64,000 nucleotides of DNA from NCBI RefSeq assembly GCF_000763295.1, contig NZ_JRJE01000020.1, forward strand, positions 248,001 to 312,000, read 5' to 3'. The translations under genes were made by a program, and so were the position numbers. Source of the stretch: Thalassospira australica. Its GTDB lineage: Bacteria; Pseudomonadota; Alphaproteobacteria; Rhodospirillales; Thalassospiraceae. The notes beneath the pieces are model-generated. The model was given only the letters and a program-made list of their open reading frames with translations. It had not been told where the DNA came from and did not search any database. This document shows, one piece after another, positions 8,028 to 17,019 of this stretch; within the stretch, counting starts at the first letter, position 1, and each line of letters begins with the position of its first letter.

Positions 8028-10538
8028 ATGGAAAGCTGTTTGAAGTCTGGCCACTTGCTTTGGCGGGCACTGCTTCTCTTAACTGTGTTTACCGCCATTA
8101 CGCTGGCAAGTTCATCACATGCCACAGCACAGCAGACACAAGCAGCATTTTCAAAACCTGGGCATGCCCTCTGCGGCGCAATGGATTTGCGCACAAACAC
8201 CCTTTTGGCTCCCTGTGGTTTTGCCAAGGCCACCAAAACAGGCAAAGCCGTTGGCAAATGCCCTAGGGGATCATTCTTTGATATCGGGACCTGGTCGTGT
8301 TTTTCATGCCCAAGCGGATATAACCGGACCGGTTTTGCCGTCGATACACCTATGGCCTGTTCAAAGACAGTGTCAGCCCAGTACAGATCGGCAAAACGTA
8401 TCGGTGCACATAAATCCTGCCCGTCCGGATCGTTCAAAGACCCGCGAAATGGCGGCGAATGCTGGTCGTGCCCGGCTGGCTTTGGCCGCACCTGGTCGCC
8501 TGTTGATGCATGGGATGCATGCGGAAAGTTTGGCGCATCAGCACGTCGGGCTGAATTCATTGATCGGGTATGCCCGGAAGGCGCGATTACTGACCCTAAT
8601 GGCAGTTGCTATACCTGTCCTGACGGGTTCCGCCGAACCGCCGCAGCCGTCACTGCCAACAATGCATGTTTCCGAAATGAAAGCTTGGTTCCTGCAGAAA
8701 AAACAGCGGCTTTGACCTGTAAAGCGGGGGAAATTTTCGATTTTGTCGATAGCGGCACATGCTGGACGTGCCCCGAAGCATCGGTGAGGTCCATTTTTGG
8801 TATCAAGTCGAAAGAAGCTTGTGAATATACGACCATGCGCTGGGAGGCTGCAAAGCGCACGCCGAACGGCCTTTTCGGGCTTCCGGGCGGGCACGAGATT
8901 GCCGCCGAGGTCATTGCTGAACGTACGCGAGTTGATGCGGCCAGTGAAAAATTCATCACACAATCGAAGATGAACAGAAGCGATGCCGAGGCATATCGGA
9001 TTGCAGCGTGGAAACAGATACATGATGCACCTGAAACATCCCCGGAGCTTAAAGGTGCCGTGTACGATTACATATTTGACGTGATCCAACGCGGCGCCAA
9101 GACAAAGCCTGAACGGGACATGGTCGCCTATATTGCAGCTTATGTGCAAGACACCCGCAAGTTATCAGCGTCCGAGATGAAACTTGTAATGGAAAGTTGG
9201 CAAAAAGGCCTGCAAGCCAAAAAGGCGTCACGCCCAACCGTCGGCACGAACGTATACGATACCGGCGTTGCACCGCCTGACCTTCGCTCAGCAATCAGTT
9301 CGATCATGCATATCGGTCCGGCAGCAGGTCTTACTTTGCTTTATATTGGGGGCAGCACGTTAGAAGCACTTTCCCCTGCATTCCAGCAGGTTGCCAGTCG
9401 CATAGCTCTTCAAATACTTCCGTATCGCTTCAAGGAAGTCACTCAAGGCGTTACTATCAGTAGCGCCGGGTTCGCGGGCGCTACTGTAGGTCCATTGATA
9501 GTCTTGAGCGTCTCATCTGTCATTGCATCAATCGCAACGGACATCGCGCTAGAACAGAACAAGCAGGAAGCGATCGTCAATGATGCACTCGCCGTCGCAC
9601 AACGTCCGGTCAATCTTGCCCGCCTGCTTAAAACTGACGATGGGCGGAACGAAGTTGCGACCAACTGGGCCCTGATGACCCAGGAGCCCATCAAGCCGAA
9701 TACTGCGCTTTGGGCAAGGTTGATGCAGAGCAAGAGCAAGAGCACGACCAATACTGTGCCAACGGTTGTTCTAGAGGGTGAAAAAGTGGTCGTAGGTGCG
9801 CCCGATATCCCGGTCATCCCGATGGCGCAGATTAATGCAATCACGACAACAACCACCGCCGGTCCAAATGGCAAAAATGTTTGGGAAAGAGTATCAGGCA
9901 AAGCCACTGACATTGCCGTAGGCACCGATGGCACGGCCTATGCGATTGGCCCGACCAAAGAAAACAGAAGTGGTTATCAGATATTCAAACGCGAGAGCAC
10001 AGCGAATGGCTGGACCAAACTGCGAGGGGCCGGATACCGTATTGCTGTTTCAGATACAACGGCCTGGGTTATCAATCTCCGTGGTCAGATATACTCCCTA
10101 AGCGGTTCCAAATGGCAAATTGTCCGGGGTCCTCGGGCACAGGATATCGGTGCCAGCGCCAAGGGCGTGTGGATCATCGATATCAAAGGGAAAATCCATA
10201 AACGTGAAGGCAATCGATGGAAAAACATTCCAGGTAGAGGTTACCGGATCGACATTGACCAGGACGGTCGCCCATGGGTGGTCGACAAGAACGGGGATAT
10301 GTGGGTGCATGGCAATGATCAAAAATGGCAAAAACTACCAGGTCAGGGCATTGACATCGCAGTAGACGTCCCCGGCCAGGCCAGAGCAATCGATAAGCTT
10401 GGCAACACATTTGTCTTTGACGGCCCCAAACGAAATTGGGTTGCGACTTCCCGGGAAAAGGATGCCCTGGCAATCGGTGCTGGCGGTGGTCAGGTCTGGC
10501 GCGTCACCAAGAACAATCAAATTTATCGGATGAAATAA
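8028..10538 (+). CDS. Large exported protein: Cys-rich repeats plus tectonin-type propeller
   Basis: An 836-residue protein. A signal peptide at about 11-34 ends in 'HATAQ'. Residues 78-265 hold four repeats of about 51 residues, each with four cysteines (78/91/94/111, 131/145/148/165, 182/194/197/214, 231/245/248/265), motif 'CWSCPAGFGRT'. They recall small disulfide modules of extracellular receptors. A helical region follows, with two hydrophobic stretches (424-443, 474-506) that may insert in or associate with a membrane. Residues 617-836 are about five tectonin/TECPR repeats ('DIAVGTDGTAYAIG', 'PWVVDKNGDMW') predicted to form a beta-propeller. This architecture is unknown to me. It is followed by a secretin lipoprotein and a second tectonin protein, so it is likely a surface or secreted part of the same apparatus. 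Confidence 0.85.
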   Translation: MESCLKSGHLLWRALLLLTVFTAITLASSSHATAQQTQAAFSKPGHALCGAMDLRTNTLLAPCGFAKATKTGKAVGKCPRGSFFDIGTWSCFSCPSGYNRTGFAVDTPMACSKTVSAQYRSAKRIGAHKSCPSGSFKDPRNGGECWSCPAGFGRTWSPVDAWDACGKFGASARRAEFIDRVCPEGAITDPNGSCYTCPDGFRRTAAAVTANNACFRNESLVPAEKTAALTCKAGEIFDFVDSGTCWTCPEASVRSIFGIKSKEACEYTTMRWEAAKRTPNGLFGLPGGHEIAAEVIAERTRVDAASEKFITQSKMNRSDAEAYRIAAWKQIHDAPETSPELKGAVYDYIFDVIQRGAKTKPERDMVAYIAAYVQDTRKLSASEMKLVMESWQKGLQAKKASRPTVGTNVYDTGVAPPDLRSAISSIMHIGPAAGLTLLYIGGSTLEALSPAFQQVASRIALQILPYRFKEVTQGVTISSAGFAGATVGPLIVLSVSSVIASIATDIALEQNKQEAIVNDALAVAQRPVNLARLLKTDDGRNEVATNWALMTQEPIKPNTALWARLMQSKSKSTTNTVPTVVLEGEKVVVGAPDIPVIPMAQINAITTTTTAGPNGKNVWERVSGKATDIAVGTDGTAYAIGPTKENRSGYQIFKRESTANGWTKLRGAGYRIAVSDTTAWVINLRGQIYSLSGSKWQIVRGPRAQDIGASAKGVWIIDIKGKIHKREGNRWKNIPGRGYRIDIDQDGRPWVVDKNGDMWVHGNDQKWQKLPGQGIDIAVDVPGQARAIDKLGNTFVFDGPKRNWVATSREKDALAIGAGGGQVWRVTKNNQIYRMK

Positions 10539-10547
10539 AAGGTCGCT

Positions 10548-10572
10548 GGTTGAGGCATATTTTGCCTCAACC
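10548..10572. terminator. Perfect intercistronic hairpin
   Basis: Arms of 10 bp (GGTTGAGGCA and its exact complement) with the 5-nt loop TATTT lie 9 bp after the stop of the 836-residue gene and 59 bp before the secretin gene. No T-tract follows, so it is more likely an mRNA 3'-end stabiliser or partial attenuator than a full terminator. Confidence 0.5.
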
Positions 10573-10631
10573 CGTCCGCATGCCGAATTTATATATTTTG
10601 CGTGAACTAAAAAGACAAGAATGGGGATTTG

Positions 10632-12548
10632 ATGCGGCTGTTTATGACGTCTCTTCGCAGCACGGTTGCGGTTTGTGCGTTGGTGGCTCTGGCGGGCTGC
10701 CAAACACTGTCTTTGAGCACCACACCGACCAACACAGACAATCAGCTTGTTGTAAACTCTGCAGTTCAAGCTGATGCTGTTTCAGAATTGGTCCGAGAGA
10801 GCACGCGGGCCCTCGAAGCCCAAAAAATGGATGACGCATCACGCTTGATCAATCTGGCCTTGAAGCTTGATGTCTCCAACCCGGATTTGCAGTTTCTCAA
10901 TGGCCTGACCTACCACCTGATGGGGGTTCAGGGAGACGCCAGCAAGTTTGATCTGGCCGAGCAAGGTTACAAACAGGCTCTTAAATTCGATCCAGGCAAC
11001 TTGTCGGCGACGTATCAGTTGGGCCTCTTGTATATGGATCAGCGGCGCTATGGTCTGGCGCAGGGGTATTTCGCAGCGGTCGCCCTTCATCGTGATGACG
11101 ACCCGTCTGTTCTGTATAACCTAGCCTCTGCATCCTATTACGCCAGGGACCCAAGAACCTCGGAAGCCGCCCTGAGACGATTACTGGCAGTCGCACCAGA
11201 GGCAAAGCAACAACCCGAAATCCTCAAGGCAACGGCGTTGTCCCTTGCGGCAATGGATGATCGCGAAGGGGCATCAGCATTTGTATCTGCCTATCGCGAT
11301 GCGGTTATGGGGCCGGAAAGCATCGCGTATCTTGAACGTCGTGTGCAAGGGTGGCAGTCTTTTTACGACAGCGATGCCAAAGTCCTTATGGCCCAATATG
11401 GAAATGATCCGTATGGCAGCGATCCTTACGGGTCAAGCACCCCATACGGTCAAAGCAACCCATATGGATCTGATCCCTATGGGTCAGCACCAGATCCATA
11501 TAGTGCTCCGCAAGCGGGGGCGTATGGTGCAACGGACCCGATGCAGCAGGGCTTTGCCGATACAAGTATGGTCGTCGTTGATGTTGTCCTGATCGGTACA
11601 CAGGAAGACGTTCGCAATTCGCGTGGGATCAACCTTCTGAACGGTTTGCAGTTGCAATTTGGTGACCCGCTGACCGGGACGGCAGGTTTCGGCTATGGAT
11701 CAACCCGAACAAAGGATTACCTGAATACCGGGTTGGAACAAAGCACCCAGACAATTACCCGGGCGATCAGCATTCCTGCTGTCACATATTCATTGAACAT
11801 TGCCAATTCGGCCGACGCCAACAATCAGGTTCTGGCCAAACCAAGTCTGGTCGCCCAGGCAGGGCAAACGTCGGAGTTTTTCTCGGGCACGGAAATTCTT
11901 GCTGCGGCAGTCTCCGGCGGTAATGGCGACAGCGTTTCGGTGCAAAAGGAAGTTGGCGTCAAGCTGGCGGTTACGCCGGAAATTCTGCCCGATGACATGA
12001 TCCGTTTGCACGTGGTTGCAGAACGCACCTTCCTGACCGATCCTTCCAATTCGGTTGTGTTTGAATTCCGCCTCGACACGACCAAGACCAATGTCAATTC
12101 GACCGTCACCATGAAGTTCGGCGAAACCCTTGTTCTGGGTGGTTTGAGCGAACGCGAAACATCGAAATCCGCCGATGGTGTACCGGGGTTGATGGATATT
12201 CCGATTATCAATCTGTTGTTCTCACAGCGTGTTGAACGTCAATTCGAACGGTCTGTCCTGATCCTGATGACACCGCGGCGTCCGCATTACACCCGCAGAG
12301 CACAAGCTGATCGTGATATCGCGATCGATGAAATGTCGGATCTGGAACGCGATATTGAACGTCTTCAACATCGTCACAAGGACTGGTTCACCCCGCGCGC
12401 GACTTTCAATGAAGTCATTGAAAAGCTGCAAGGACGCGAATTCTTTGAAGAATTCAGAACCGGAGACGTGAAAGTTCAAGATTGGCAAAATGACGCCAGC
12501 AACCAGCAACATATTGCGATGGTGCGGGACCGATTGCTTGGCAGTTAG
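10632..12548 (+). CDS. TPR-secretin lipoprotein
   Basis: A 638-residue protein. The lipoprotein signal peptide ends at 'LVALAGC' (Cys23). Residues 50-240 are helical with TPR-like repeats ('LDVSNPDLQFLNGLTYHL', 'GNLSATYQLGLLYMDQRRYG'). Residues 256-300 are a low-complexity PYG/DPYGS linker. Residues 310-550 are the C-terminal secretin domain, with its signature 'VPGLMDIPIINLLFSQR' (517-533). A charged helical tail follows. Secretins form gated outer-membrane channels of type II/III and pilus systems. Here the usual N0/N1 ring domains are replaced by TPRs. The ATG at 10632 is preferred over the adjoining TTG; GGGG lies about 6 nt upstream. The gene sits between two tectonin-propeller genes, and its tail ends 37 bp before the next start, which suggests one transcription unit. 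Confidence 0.9.
   Translation: MRLFMTSLRSTVAVCALVALAGCQTLSLSTTPTNTDNQLVVNSAVQADAVSELVRESTRALEAQKMDDASRLINLALKLDVSNPDLQFLNGLTYHLMGVQGDASKFDLAEQGYKQALKFDPGNLSATYQLGLLYMDQRRYGLAQGYFAAVALHRDDDPSVLYNLASASYYARDPRTSEAALRRLLAVAPEAKQQPEILKATALSLAAMDDREGASAFVSAYRDAVMGPESIAYLERRVQGWQSFYDSDAKVLMAQYGNDPYGSDPYGSSTPYGQSNPYGSDPYGSAPDPYSAPQAGAYGATDPMQQGFADTSMVVVDVVLIGTQEDVRNSRGINLLNGLQLQFGDPLTGTAGFGYGSTRTKDYLNTGLEQSTQTITRAISIPAVTYSLNIANSADANNQVLAKPSLVAQAGQTSEFFSGTEILAAAVSGGNGDSVSVQKEVGVKLAVTPEILPDDMIRLHVVAERTFLTDPSNSVVFEFRLDTTKTNVNSTVTMKFGETLVLGGLSERETSKSADGVPGLMDIPIINLLFSQRVERQFERSVLILMTPRRPHYTRRAQADRDIAIDEMSDLERDIERLQHRHKDWFTPRATFNEVIEKLQGREFFEEFRTGDVKVQDWQNDASNQQHIAMVRDRLLGS
11397..11531 (+). repeat. In-frame PYG/DPYGS low-complexity repeat
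   Basis: Within the secretin gene, about 45 codons encode repeated DPYGS and PYG units ('GNDPYGSDPYGSSTPYG') joining the TPR part to the secretin domain. The DNA is a degenerate tandem repeat prone to length variation between strains. Confidence 0.7.
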
Positions 12549-12585
12549 CATTTTGTTTTCAAAAACTGTGATGCGAGGTCATCTA

Positions 12586-15186
12586 ATGACGCAGCTGATC
12601 ATGCGGGTTTGTCTTGTTCTGTTTTGTATCGCATTTGCGACAATTCATCCGACACATGGCGTGTATGCACAAGATAATCGCGCCTCTCCAAACTGGACCC
12701 GCCTGCCCGGTACGGCCGTTGACATATCAATCAACAGTGACGGGCAGGCCTACGTTGTGGCCCCGGATGGCACCCCTTGGCGCTGGGATGCCGAGGAACA
12801 ACGTTGGCGTAAAATGTCGGGTAACTTTGTCCGGATTTCCGCTGCCGAAGGAAACCGACCCTGGGCGATCAACCATGAAGGCGTGGTTTATCGCTATAAC
12901 GGGCTATGGTGGGAAAACAAGGATACCGACGTTGCCGATGTTGCTGCTGATACACAAGGAAATGTCTATATCGCCAAAGTCAGCGGCGAAATCAAAAAAT
13001 GGTACCCGTTGCGCAGCGAATGGCAGCCGATTGACGGGATAGCTTATCGCATCGCACTGGACATGGCCGGCCATCCCTGGGCTGTGACCCGGGATGGACG
13101 CGTTCGTTCCTTTGACGGCAAGGACTGGATCACGATGCCCGGGCGTGCGACCGATATCGCCATTGGCGGGAACAATGCTGTTGTGATTGCCGATGCCGAA
13201 GGCCAGATCAGAATTTGGTCTCCTGCCCGACATAGTTGGCGACTTGTCGCCGGGGTTGCCGGGGTAGCAGCCCCTGCTGCCACCCCCGATGGCGCGCCAT
13301 GGGCCGTCACCGGAGGGGGCGCTATCATGGCAACAACCTTGCTGGTCGCACCGGAAAAGATCAAAACCGAAAAAGGCCAGGCACCGGAAAGTCACGCACC
13401 GCAGGCGGTCGCCCCTGTCGAAAGCGCCCCTCCTGCGATTGCTTCGGGCATCACAGCCCCGCCATTGCCAGCAACAGCGGCCCCTTCACCCCCGCCTGCC
13501 CGGGCGACAACGTCAACGGCACCGACGCTTGTCACAAATGATGCGACCGCCTCGCCTGTTACACCCGATACAGGCACAAGCAACACCCAAGCCAGCAAAA
13601 CCGTCGCGCCAGCAACCGGCAACGACCCGGCACTTGATCCATCCACTGTGACAACGACCGAGGACATTGTCTTTGTCAACACACGCCAGAACGCGTCGGC
13701 TTTGGCAATCGGCCGGGATGGGAGTGTATTTGGTCTTAATGCCGCGGGCGGTGTCCTGCGTTGGTCAAACAGCCGTAAACGGTTTGACGATTTCCCGGGC
13801 ACAGTGGTGCGTCTGGCCGTTGATTCCGATGGTAACCCGTGGGGTATTTCAACGCTGGGCCGGGTATTTCGCCATACAGGAAATCTGTGGAAACAAATCC
13901 CAAATGCAACCGGCTCAGACATTGCCATTGGCGGGGATGGGTCGGTTGTCATCACCGATGCCAACGGCACTTTATCCAAACTTAATGACGCCATGACGCG
14001 GTTTGATCGCATTCCTGGGCAGGGTATTTTGGTCGCGGTTGCGCCGGATGGAACTCCATGGACAATTCGTTCCGATAGTCTGGTGCAGCGATGCGACACA
14101 TCACCTTGCGAGGTTTTCGCACAAAAAGCCAAAAGCATATCCATCGGCCCGGATGGCAGCGTTTATGTGGTATCAGAAAATCACTTCCTGATGCGCCTGG
14201 GCACTGATGGCAAAACCTTTGAAATTGTTCAAATACCGGGCCACAACGTGCAAAGTGTCGCGGTCGGTCCCAATGGTTTCCCTTGGGTGGTGGCAGACAA
14301 TACGATTGTCCTGGCTTCCAAATTCTTTGAACGTGACGAAATGGTTGACCGCCTAATTGCAGCCTCAACCGTAGGGGACACCACCGGAAGTGGCGACATC
14401 GCCCCCGTGGTGGATGTTGCATCTGACAGCACGTTTACGTTTTCAAAAAACATAACTTTTGAAACATTCACAACAGACCTCAATACGCTTGATGCCATGA
14501 CCGTCGGACAAAATGATGAGTTCTATGTATATGGCACCCCGCTAGACCAGGGATCAAAACGGCTATTGAAGTTCAACACCACGTCAAAGAAGCTCGACGA
14601 AGTTTCCCTGTCTTTTAACCAGGACCTCTCGACGTTCGATGTTGCAGATGATGACAGCATCTGGACAAACGGAGATAGTTCGAATTCGATTTACAAGCTG
14701 TCCTCAACAGGAGCTATCCAGCGCACCTATTCCGTCACATCAGGTAACATCCGAAACCTGTCGATTGGCTCGGATGGCACGGTTTATGTCGTCGTCGACA
14801 ACCGGCTTTATCGCCTGAAACCCGGCACAAACGCCTTCACCAAATTCAGCAATGATGATGTTTACAAGGTTGCGATTGGTCGTGCAGGCGATCTGTGGAT
14901 TGCAGACAGCAGTGACATTGTACAGCAATTTACCGGCACACGGTTCGAAAACCGCCCCAAGGGTCAAAGTATTAACATCAATGATATCGGTGCCGGAACA
15001 GATGGCAGTATCTATGTCACCGTCTTTGAAAACAGTGAATACATTTTAAAGAAATGGAATGCCACAAACGGTTCATTTGACAAGGTCAATAACGTCAATG
15101 CCGACCAAGTTGACGTGTTATCGGATGGCCGCCCCTGGATCACGGATACAAGCTCTGACACCGACATTAAACGCGCCAAGGATTAG
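12586..15186 (+). CDS. Large exported tectonin-type beta-propeller protein
   Basis: An 866-residue protein. Signal peptide 1-29 ends in 'GVYAQ'. Three blocks of tectonin/TECPR repeats follow: residues 35-250, 358-580 and about 615-866. The repeat core is W..(I/M)PG...DIAIG.DG..(W/Y)V.(T/N)..G, for example 'GRATDIAIGGNNAVVIADAEG'-like units. Residues 255-355 are a Pro/Ala/Thr-rich unstructured linker. Such propellers bind lipopolysaccharide, glycans or proteins in other organisms (TECPR and tachylectin relatives), so a ligand-binding surface protein is plausible. The ATG at 12586 has GAGG 8 nt upstream; upstream in-frame codons overlap the secretin gene and lack a signal peptide. It is the last gene of the locus, closed by a terminator at 15220-15260. 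Confidence 0.88.
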   Translation: MTQLIMRVCLVLFCIAFATIHPTHGVYAQDNRASPNWTRLPGTAVDISINSDGQAYVVAPDGTPWRWDAEEQRWRKMSGNFVRISAAEGNRPWAINHEGVVYRYNGLWWENKDTDVADVAADTQGNVYIAKVSGEIKKWYPLRSEWQPIDGIAYRIALDMAGHPWAVTRDGRVRSFDGKDWITMPGRATDIAIGGNNAVVIADAEGQIRIWSPARHSWRLVAGVAGVAAPAATPDGAPWAVTGGGAIMATTLLVAPEKIKTEKGQAPESHAPQAVAPVESAPPAIASGITAPPLPATAAPSPPPARATTSTAPTLVTNDATASPVTPDTGTSNTQASKTVAPATGNDPALDPSTVTTTEDIVFVNTRQNASALAIGRDGSVFGLNAAGGVLRWSNSRKRFDDFPGTVVRLAVDSDGNPWGISTLGRVFRHTGNLWKQIPNATGSDIAIGGDGSVVITDANGTLSKLNDAMTRFDRIPGQGILVAVAPDGTPWTIRSDSLVQRCDTSPCEVFAQKAKSISIGPDGSVYVVSENHFLMRLGTDGKTFEIVQIPGHNVQSVAVGPNGFPWVVADNTIVLASKFFERDEMVDRLIAASTVGDTTGSGDIAPVVDVASDSTFTFSKNITFETFTTDLNTLDAMTVGQNDEFYVYGTPLDQGSKRLLKFNTTSKKLDEVSLSFNQDLSTFDVADDDSIWTNGDSSNSIYKLSSTGAIQRTYSVTSGNIRNLSIGSDGTVYVVVDNRLYRLKPGTNAFTKFSNDDVYKVAIGRAGDLWIADSSDIVQQFTGTRFENRPKGQSININDIGAGTDGSIYVTVFENSEYILKKWNATNGSFDKVNNVNADQVDVLSDGRPWITDTSSDTDIKRAKD

Positions 15187-15219
15187 ATTTCATTCGCGTC
15201 CCAACCCATCGTGAAATGG

Positions 15220-15260
15220 AAAACGCCCTGACCGAAATTACCGGCCAAGGCGTTTTTTTT
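15220..15260 (+). terminator. Terminator of the tectonin-secretin locus
   Basis: Arms AAAACGCC and GGCGTTTT with an inner CCGG-containing stem, followed by eight T, about 35 bp after the last stop. A clear transcription end for the three-gene unit. Confidence 0.85.
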
Positions 15261-15290
15261 GCCAAATTATATCTTGCAGGTTTTGAAGCG

Positions 15291-16154
15291 TCAGGACGCA
15301 GCCTTGCGGACAAAATTACCGTTCTGGTAATCGTCAAAGGCCTGCATCAGTTCCTGCTTGCTGCTCATGACAAACGGACCATAACGCACCACCTCTTCAT
15401 GGATCGGCCGGGCGGCAATCACCAACATCCGCCCACCGTTTGCACCGCCCTTCAGGGTGACACCATTGCCATCCTTTAAAATCGCCAGATGATGGGTCGG
15501 GACATCCTTGTCCGCAACCACCGCATCACCGATAAAGACATAAACCACTGCGCTATGGCCTTCGGGCATTGGCACAGAGATTTCGCACCCTGCGTCCAGC
15601 TTGACGTCAACAAACACCGGATCAGTCGAAATGCCGTTAATCGGTCCGGCCTCGCCATACATTGACCCCGCCAGAAGACGCAGTTGCGCCCCCGCGGCAG
15701 GCGAAATTTCCGGCAGTTCATCGGGTTCGAGGTTTTGATAGCGCGGATCGATCATCTTGTCTTTTGCCGGCAGGTTGATCCAAAGCTGGAACCCCTGCAT
15801 CAGGCCATTTTCCTGTTCCGGGGTTTCAGAATGAACGATGCCGCTTCCGGCTGTCATCCATTGTGCCCCGCCAGACCGCAGAACACCCTCGTTGCCCATG
15901 CTGTCCTGATGGCGCATTGCACCTTCCACCATATAGGTCACGGTTTCAAACCCGCGGTGCGGGTGCTCCGGGAAGCCCGCGATATAATCATCGGCCTTGT
16001 CGGTCGAAAGTGAATCAAGCATCAGGAACGGATCAAGCATATCAAGCTGGGGCGAGCCAATGGACCGCTTGAGCGACACACCGGCACCATCAGACGTATC
16101 CATGGCGCGTAAGACCCGCGCGACACCCCGTGCATTTGTGATTGTATCAGACAT
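15291..16154 (-). CDS. Pirin family protein
   Basis: A 287-residue bicupin of the pirin family. The N-terminal cupin has the metal-binding block 'GFPEHPHRGFETVTYM' and later 'MTAGSGIVHSE'. The C-terminal domain 'EEVVRYGPFVMSSKQEL' is the conserved pirin end. Bacterial pirins bind iron or another metal through His/Glu and can have quercetin dioxygenase activity or act as redox-sensitive regulators; the physiological role here is not set. The length is usual. It is a single gene with its promoter in the 250-bp gap shared with the divergent DUF2059 gene. Confidence 0.93.
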   Translation of the reverse strand: MSDTITNARGVARVLRAMDTSDGAGVSLKRSIGSPQLDMLDPFLMLDSLSTDKADDYIAGFPEHPHRGFETVTYMVEGAMRHQDSMGNEGVLRSGGAQWMTAGSGIVHSETPEQENGLMQGFQLWINLPAKDKMIDPRYQNLEPDELPEISPAAGAQLRLLAGSMYGEAGPINGISTDPVFVDVKLDAGCEISVPMPEGHSAVVYVFIGDAVVADKDVPTHHLAILKDGNGVTLKGGANGGRMLVIAARPIHEEVVRYGPFVMSSKQELMQAFDDYQNGNFVRKAAS

Positions 16155-16404
16155 GATCCAGTCTCCTTTACCTGTGCAGTCCAGAGCCTGCAGGAATTTT
16201 TATGCCCTTACTCTCGCACAAAACTGTCGCCAAACAATGCCCAATCAGGCATCTGATTGTTTCCAAATCCTAAACAAAACAGCCCATACACACGCCAAGG
16301 TTGCCATACGTTTTCCGGTAACCGATGATAAGGATACCTCTTGGTGATTCTAAACCATTCGGCACAAAAACAATAATCGTCCGAAATCCTGAAAGGACCA
16401 TTTC

Positions 16405-16926
16405 ATGCCAGCCCTCAAATGGCCGCGAGCAGCACTTTTGGCTTTCCTAGTAATCGTCAGCTTCACTCTCGGCGCGTCACTAACACCGGCCCATGCACAG
16501 GACGTTTCACAGCGCAAAGCGGACAAAATCCGCGAAATGATTCAACTTGCGCAAGCCGACAAGGTCATTGATGCAATGCTGCCGATAATAAGCGAGCAAA
16601 TGAAAAACTCGATCAAACAAAATGCGCCAAACGTGCGAGACACACATGTCGACATCATCGTCGAAACCATGCAGGAGGAAATGCGCGCCAGCGTCGATAT
16701 GTTCTTTGAACTGATGGTCCCGCAATATGATGCCATGCTGTCAGAACAGGTGATTGACGATACGATTGCCTTCTACAAGACGCCCAGTGGCCAGGAACTG
16801 ATCAAGGCCACGCCAAACTTGACTGCAATCGGGGGCCGCGTCGGGCAACAATGGGCGCAAATGGTTGCCCCGAGGGCTGCGGCAAAGGCCAAGAGAAAGG
16901 CACAGGAACTGGGTTACAACCTATAG
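16405..16926 (+). CDS. Exported DUF2059 protein
   Basis: A 173-residue protein with a cleavable signal peptide (about 1-31, ending 'PAHAQ') and an all-helical DUF2059 domain ('DTIAFYKTPSGQELIKATPNL' is its hallmark region). The family is periplasmic and of unknown function. AAGGA lies 7 nt before the ATG. It is monocistronic and convergent with wrbA, whose terminator lies just beyond its 3' end. Confidence 0.9.
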   Translation: MPALKWPRAALLAFLVIVSFTLGASLTPAHAQDVSQRKADKIREMIQLAQADKVIDAMLPIISEQMKNSIKQNAPNVRDTHVDIIVETMQEEMRASVDMFFELMVPQYDAMLSEQVIDDTIAFYKTPSGQELIKATPNLTAIGGRVGQQWAQMVAPRAAAKAKRKAQELGYNL

Positions 16927-16960
16927 GCTCGAGCCCTATTGGCATCAAATTTTCCAGACA

Positions 16961-16989
16961 AAAAAGGCAGCGCCATTGCGGGCGCTGCC
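16961..16989 (-). terminator. Terminator of wrbA
   Basis: Perfect 9-bp arms GGCAGCGCC/GGCGCTGCC with a 6-nt loop. Read on the minus strand it is followed by a T run, so it ends wrbA transcription; it may also stop the convergent DUF2059 transcript. Confidence 0.85.
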
Positions 16990-17019
16990 TGATCAAGGGT
17001 CGGAAAACCTCCCGTGTGA

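Noticed and set aside
7853-8560. 235-codon minus-strand frame spanning the tectonin leader
   Set aside because: Runs antisense into the signal-peptide and Cys-rich coding region; no domain or ribosome site.
11397-11531. Repeat considered as a possible CRISPR-like array
   Set aside because: It is an in-frame protein repeat (PYG units), without constant-length repeats and unique spacers.
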